NCBI RefSeq assembly: GCF_900536025.1
Contig: NZ_UNOZ01000017.1
Location: forward strand, 62,001-126,000
Length of the DNA stretch: 64,000 nucleotides
Direction: 5' to 3'
Source of the DNA: Pseudomonas reidholzensis
GTDB taxonomy: Bacteria > Pseudomonadota > Gammaproteobacteria > Pseudomonadales > Pseudomonadaceae
In this document: in pieces, positions 60,260-64,000 of the stretch
Position numbering within the stretch: position 1 is the first letter of the stretch
Layout: each line of letters begins with the position of its first letter
Notes under the pieces: model-generated
What the model saw: the letters and a program-made list of their open reading frames with translations, nothing else
What the model was told of the DNA's origin: nothing
Databases searched by the model: none
Position numbers and translations under genes: made by a program

Positions 60260-61822
60260 TTATTTATCGTCAGCCGCCAACACATACATCTGCGCAGCCA
60301 CCTGCAACTTGAACTTATCGTCCGGATTGTCCAACGAGATGCCTAGCATCGATTCGATACGCTCTACCCGATAGCGAAGCGTACTGATATGGATTTCAAG
60401 GGCCTTGGCAGTGTTGAGTAACTGGAAACCTTCTCGGGCCAGCGTCAGCACCGTGTCAATCAAGGCGTTGCCACGCTTAGGGTTACCCAGCGGTTCAATG
60501 AGCTTCTCCATCAACAAGCGCCGGGCATCCGAATCACCCATGAGCGCCCTCGGGAAAAGCACCTCGTCAAAATCATGCAGCTTGCCGGGCTTGAGCAGAG
60601 GCAGAAGCGCCAATACGTCTTCCGCCCCTTGAGCCATTCCCGTTACGCCCTGATGCACACGACTGACAGCCATGGCACTGCCTTCGGTGCGCACCGACCG
60701 CCAGACAGCGTCAGGTGAGTTTTCTGCGGGCAGCAGGAAACTAACCTGATTGAGCGAGACCGACACGAGTGGAGCGATGCCCATGCCCTGCATCGTCTGA
60801 GCAATCTTGTCGGCAATCTTGATTCGCCGATTGAAACCCTCCACCGACAGTGGGATAGGCTCATTCAGCAGAACCAGGCACACACGATAGTTCCGATTCT
60901 CCCCCCACCCGGAGGCTTGTGCGCGCTCGATTGCGCTCGGCGTGGCCGAAAATTTCCCCTCCAACAGACCCGCGACGAAGGCATAACCCAGTCGAGTTTC
61001 CTGATCAGACAACTGCCGCTGGTAGGTGAGATGCAAAGCCGCGATGACTGCCGCATGCTCGAGCGCACGCGAATCCAATTCCTCAAAGCCCGCTTGCTCA
61101 CTGTGCAACCAGACAATGCCCATCACTTCGCCGCGAAGTCTGATGGCCCCCCCCAGCCTCGGACGCTCCACACCCTCGCTCACAACTTTTGGCGCGTTGG
61201 ACTCAAAAAAATCCGAAAGCGACTCAAGCTCCGTGAGCTTTTTGACCAGCGCCCGCTCGACCGTTTCATCGATTGCAGGGTCTGAGGCCCCTAGAACGGT
61301 GCCATCAATCGATACAACCGTTGCATTCTTGTCTAGAGCCGAATACAAGGCCTTCGCCAGCCCCTCGAGGTTGTTTCCCTCCAGGGCAGCCTCGGTCAAG
61401 GTACGATGGATATGGTCTGAACGACGGATGGTCTCGGCCTGGATATTGATGATCCGAGCCAACACGTCATGCATGATCTCGCTGAACTGAATTTCCCACG
61501 GTAACTCGAGCAATGGCAGGTGACAGCGGTTCGCTTCATCGATAGCAGCTTGGGTGAAGTGTTCTCGAAAATGCGGCACAGCGAGCACTACACCCGCCAA
61601 ACCGATTTCGCTCAGCCGGCGCACCATGACCCGGCATTACTCGTCATCAACCGGCCAGTTGTAGCCCGTCGTCAACAGAAGTTCGCCGGGCTTCAACCAA
61701 TTGGTGATCTCAGGGTGATCGACGATGTGAACCCAGGTGATTTCGCGATCCATGGCGGCTTCACCTGCCACCACCGTAGCCTCGCGTAACACTGTGTTTT
61801 CTATCGCTGCATCGAGTTTCAT
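60260..61822 (-). pseudogene. PucR-family regulator interrupted by an in-frame TAA
   Basis: Both halves are in the same frame and make one 520-residue PucR protein. Residues 1-61 (61637-61822) are the PucR N-terminal domain start (VVAGEAAMDREITWVHIVDHPEITNWLKPGELLLTTGYNWP), then comes TAA at 61637-61639, then VMVRRLSEIGLAGVVLAVPHF continues the domain. The later part has a GGDEF-like middle and the helix-turn-helix C-terminus ALEIHISTLRYRVERIESMLG. The stop would truncate the protein, unless re-initiation at the ATG of 61627 or readthrough occurs. A single base change or a sequencing error could explain it. It would have controlled the surrounding omega-amino-acid genes. Confidence 0.88.
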
Positions 61823-61927
61823 GGCCTACCTATCCCACTCAAAAATAACAACACGACGGCATTCAATGGCTGCCAGGCCCGATCGACCATAGCAGCCAGA
61901 AGGCTGAGGATGCCGCGCCTGGCACCA

Positions 61928-64000
61928 CTAGCCCAGAATTTTGGCAAGATACTCAGCCAGGTGCAGCGGTTCCCTGCCACTCACGCTCCGAATTTGTCCG
62001 CGGCAACTGAACCCATCCGCCACGACAGTCGCTTCCTGAGGAATTTTATCGAGATGAGGCTTGAACTCTTTCTCACCGATAATTTTCGCAATCGGAGCGG
62101 TCTTGCTGTGGTAAGCGTAAGCGCCTGCCACCCCGCAGCAACCTGCAGCAATCACCCGCCCCTTGCCGCCCAGTTTTTCCAGAACGCCCTGCTCTCCTCC
62201 CATGCCGCCACACGACTTCTGGTGGCAGTGGCCGTGGATGCGTATGTCCTCATCAATCGAAGGCAACTCAAGCCCACGCCCCTTGATGAACTCACTCAAG
62301 GTCATGATCGATTTCTCAAGCTTCTTGGCGCGCTGATCTGTCGGGAACAGGCCCGGCATCTCATCTCGGAATACCGACAAACAGCTCGGCTCAAGCACGA
62401 TGACTGGCAGGCCCTCGTCGAGCACCGGCTCCAGCTGATCAAGAATCTGCTCAAGGTTGGACTTGGCCTGATCAATCATCCCGACGTCGTAGTACGGCCG
62501 GCCGCAGCACACATGGCGCTTCATCAACTTCACGGTAAAGCCCAGCGCTTCGAGCACCGTCACGCCGGCCTCAAGCACCTTGGGCGTGAATCCGTTGTTG
62601 AAGCTGTCGACCCACAGCAGCACCTCGGTGCCAGCGCTTGACCCTTCATTCTTCAAGATGCGCTTGGCCGTGGCGCCACTGCGGAAGCTCTTGGCGGCAA
62701 TCTTCGGAAACTTGGCCTCACGCGCCAGACCGAAGTAGGCGCCTGCCGTACGCACCAATGGATTCCCCATGGCGTAGTTGAGCACGGGCGAGAGCTTGGT
62801 TGCGTGAGGCAACCACTCACCGATACGACCGATCATGGCGTCCATCAGCGGACGACGCTTTTCGCTGTAGTAGCGATTGAGGAACTCCGTTTTGTACCTG
62901 GCGATGTTCACGTTGGTGGGGCAATCGGTCTTGCAGCCTTTGCAGCTCAAGCACAGATCAAGGGAGTCTTTGACCTCTTCGTTCTGCCACGCATCCTCGA
63001 TGACATCGCCCTTCAACAGCTCGAAGAACAACCGAGCACGACCGCGGGTGGAGTACTTCTCTTCTCGCGTAGCCCTGAAGCTGGGGCACATTGTGCCGCC
63101 ATCCAGCGAGCGGCACTTACCCATCCCGATGCAGCGCTCGGTCTCGCGGGCGAGGCCCTTGTCACCCAGACGGGCGTCATAGGTGAATTGGCTCGGGATA
63201 TCACGGCGCTCATAGTCCGGGCCCAGTCGCAGGTTGGCATCCACAGGCATGGCGTGGATGAGCTTGCCCGGGTTCATCTTGTTCAACGGATCCCAGATAG
63301 CCTTGAATTCTGCAAAGGCATTCATGATCTCGTCGGAGTACATGATGCGAAGGTATTCGCCCTTCGCCTGGCCATCACCATGCTCGCCAGAGAGCGAACC
63401 GCCATAGCGCACAACCAGGTGAGCGGCCTCATCCAGGAAGGCGCGCCAGTTATCCAGGCCATCCTGCGATTTCAGGTCGAAGGTAATGCGTGAATGAATG
63501 CAGCCGTCACCGAAGTGGCCGTAAAGGTTTGTCTTGTAACCGTAGCTGCTGACAAGGGCCTTGAATTCGCGAAGGTATTTGCCGAGGTGTTCAGGCTCCA
63601 CCGCGGCATCCTCCCAGCCGACAACAGGATCAGGCTCATTGGGATCCAGACCGAGCGAGGTCGCCGATGCCCCCGTCTCACGAATTGTCCAGATCCGATT
63701 CATCAGCCCCGCATCAGTCACCAAGCGCACACTTGGACGCCCCGGCAACTGTGGCGCAATGGCGACAGCGTTCTGCGCGAACGCAACCGCTTCCTCAGTC
63801 GACAGGGCACCAAACTCGATCATCAACCAAGCGTTGCCAGCCGGCAGCTCTTCAATATCAGCGAGCTTCATGCCACGGACTTTGAGACCGTCAATGATGC
63901 CGTCATCCAATCCTTCCATCGCGATAGGATTGAGGGGCAGCAGTTGAGGCACCGAGTCAGCGGCGTAGTAAATGTCTTCGTACCCCAGCACGACCAGCAC
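61928..64000 (-). CDS. FAD-linked oxidase with C-terminal Fe-S/CCG domains (D-2-hydroxyacid dehydrogenase type), 5' end outside the window
   Basis: The last 690 residues of a large flavoprotein. The FAD-oxidase C-terminal domain shows TNLYGHFGDGCIHSRI and GGSLSGEHGDGQAKGEYL; CLSCKGCKTDCPTNVNIARYK is a 4Fe-4S site, and HVCCGRPYYD and AGCCGVAGAYAYHS are the two CCG domains. This architecture is that of YdiJ/D-2-hydroxyglutarate or D-lactate dehydrogenases, which pass electrons to quinone at the membrane. The start lies beyond 64000. A hydroxyacid dehydrogenase next to the semialdehyde genes suggests oxidation of a hydroxy acid made from the omega-amino acid. Confidence 0.92.
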   Translation of the reverse strand: MLVVLGYEDIYYAADSVPQLLPLNPIAMEGLDDGIIDGLKVRGMKLADIEELPAGNAWLMIEFGALSTEEAVAFAQNAVAIAPQLPGRPSVRLVTDAGLMNRIWTIRETGASATSLGLDPNEPDPVVGWEDAAVEPEHLGKYLREFKALVSSYGYKTNLYGHFGDGCIHSRITFDLKSQDGLDNWRAFLDEAAHLVVRYGGSLSGEHGDGQAKGEYLRIMYSDEIMNAFAEFKAIWDPLNKMNPGKLIHAMPVDANLRLGPDYERRDIPSQFTYDARLGDKGLARETERCIGMGKCRSLDGGTMCPSFRATREEKYSTRGRARLFFELLKGDVIEDAWQNEEVKDSLDLCLSCKGCKTDCPTNVNIARYKTEFLNRYYSEKRRPLMDAMIGRIGEWLPHATKLSPVLNYAMGNPLVRTAGAYFGLAREAKFPKIAAKSFRSGATAKRILKNEGSSAGTEVLLWVDSFNNGFTPKVLEAGVTVLEALGFTVKLMKRHVCCGRPYYDVGMIDQAKSNLEQILDQLEPVLDEGLPVIVLEPSCLSVFRDEMPGLFPTDQRAKKLEKSIMTLSEFIKGRGLELPSIDEDIRIHGHCHQKSCGGMGGEQGVLEKLGGKGRVIAAGCCGVAGAYAYHSKTAPIAKIIGEKEFKPHLDKIPQEATVVADGFSCRGQIRSVSGREPLHLAEYLAKILG

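Noticed and set aside
1..64000. tRNA or rRNA genes
   Set aside because: No CCA-ending cloverleaf or conserved rRNA stretch was recognised on either strand; a dedicated tRNA scan was not possible.

Overview
The window looks like a chromosomal stretch of a Pseudomonas, most likely of the P. putida group. The evidence is high G+C over most of its length, dense LysR-type regulation, the GTGGGAGCGGCCTTG-type REP palindromes scattered between genes, and recognisable Pseudomonas operons for ferulate degradation, NAD salvage and omega-amino-acid catabolism. No rRNA, tRNA, CRISPR array, prophage or transposase was recognised. Both ends cut a gene: a quinone oxidoreductase at the left and an FAD/Fe-S oxidase at the right.

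Layout. Positions 1-9.1 kb hold redox genes with divergent LysR regulators (quinone oxidoreductases, nitroreductase, a semialdehyde dehydrogenase), a periplasmic binding protein and an SMI1/KNR4 protein. Positions 9.1-12.6 kb hold an exported cupin-carboxymuconolactone-decarboxylase fusion, an exported dienelactone-hydrolase-like protein, a flavodoxin-fold quinone reductase and a MerR regulator. Next come an ABC exporter and a HIT protein. Positions 15.5-27.6 kb form a complete hydroxycinnamate (ferulate) locus: a MarR regulator, ech-vdh-fcs-aat, an AAHS-type MFS transporter, an OprD-type porin, a secreted tannase/feruloyl esterase and two secreted DUF3237 proteins. Their promoters share AT-rich palindromes that I read as the MarR operator, and the porin promoter also carries a PcaR-like palindrome. 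Together these genes could release ferulate from esters, import it and convert it to vanillate plus acetyl-CoA.

Positions 27.6-33 kb hold hypotheticals, an OYE-family reductase with its LysR regulator, a HigBA-like toxin-antitoxin pair with a duplicated palindromic operator, a DUF3077-like protein and a structured, possibly RNA-encoding element. Positions 33-38 kb hold a LysR-controlled operon (lactonase-like amidohydrolase, ACS-family MFS, SDR, TIM-barrel isomerase) for an unidentified sugar-acid-like compound. Positions 38-44 kb are mixed metabolic genes. Positions 44.3-48.2 kb are an acetoacetyl/3-hydroxybutyryl-CoA unit, and 48.1-50.8 kb are NAD salvage (nrtR, pncA, pncB).

From about 51 kb to the end the DNA looks less G+C-rich and all genes lie on the minus strand. 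They include two class III transaminases, a semialdehyde dehydrogenase, a GABA-type permease, an EamA exporter, a HAD dehalogenase-like protein, CsaA, a stand-alone glutamate-5-kinase-like domain, a PucR regulator interrupted by an in-frame TAA, and a 2-hydroxyacid dehydrogenase-like FAD/Fe-S protein. This suggests an omega-amino-acid degradation island with a possibly broken regulator.
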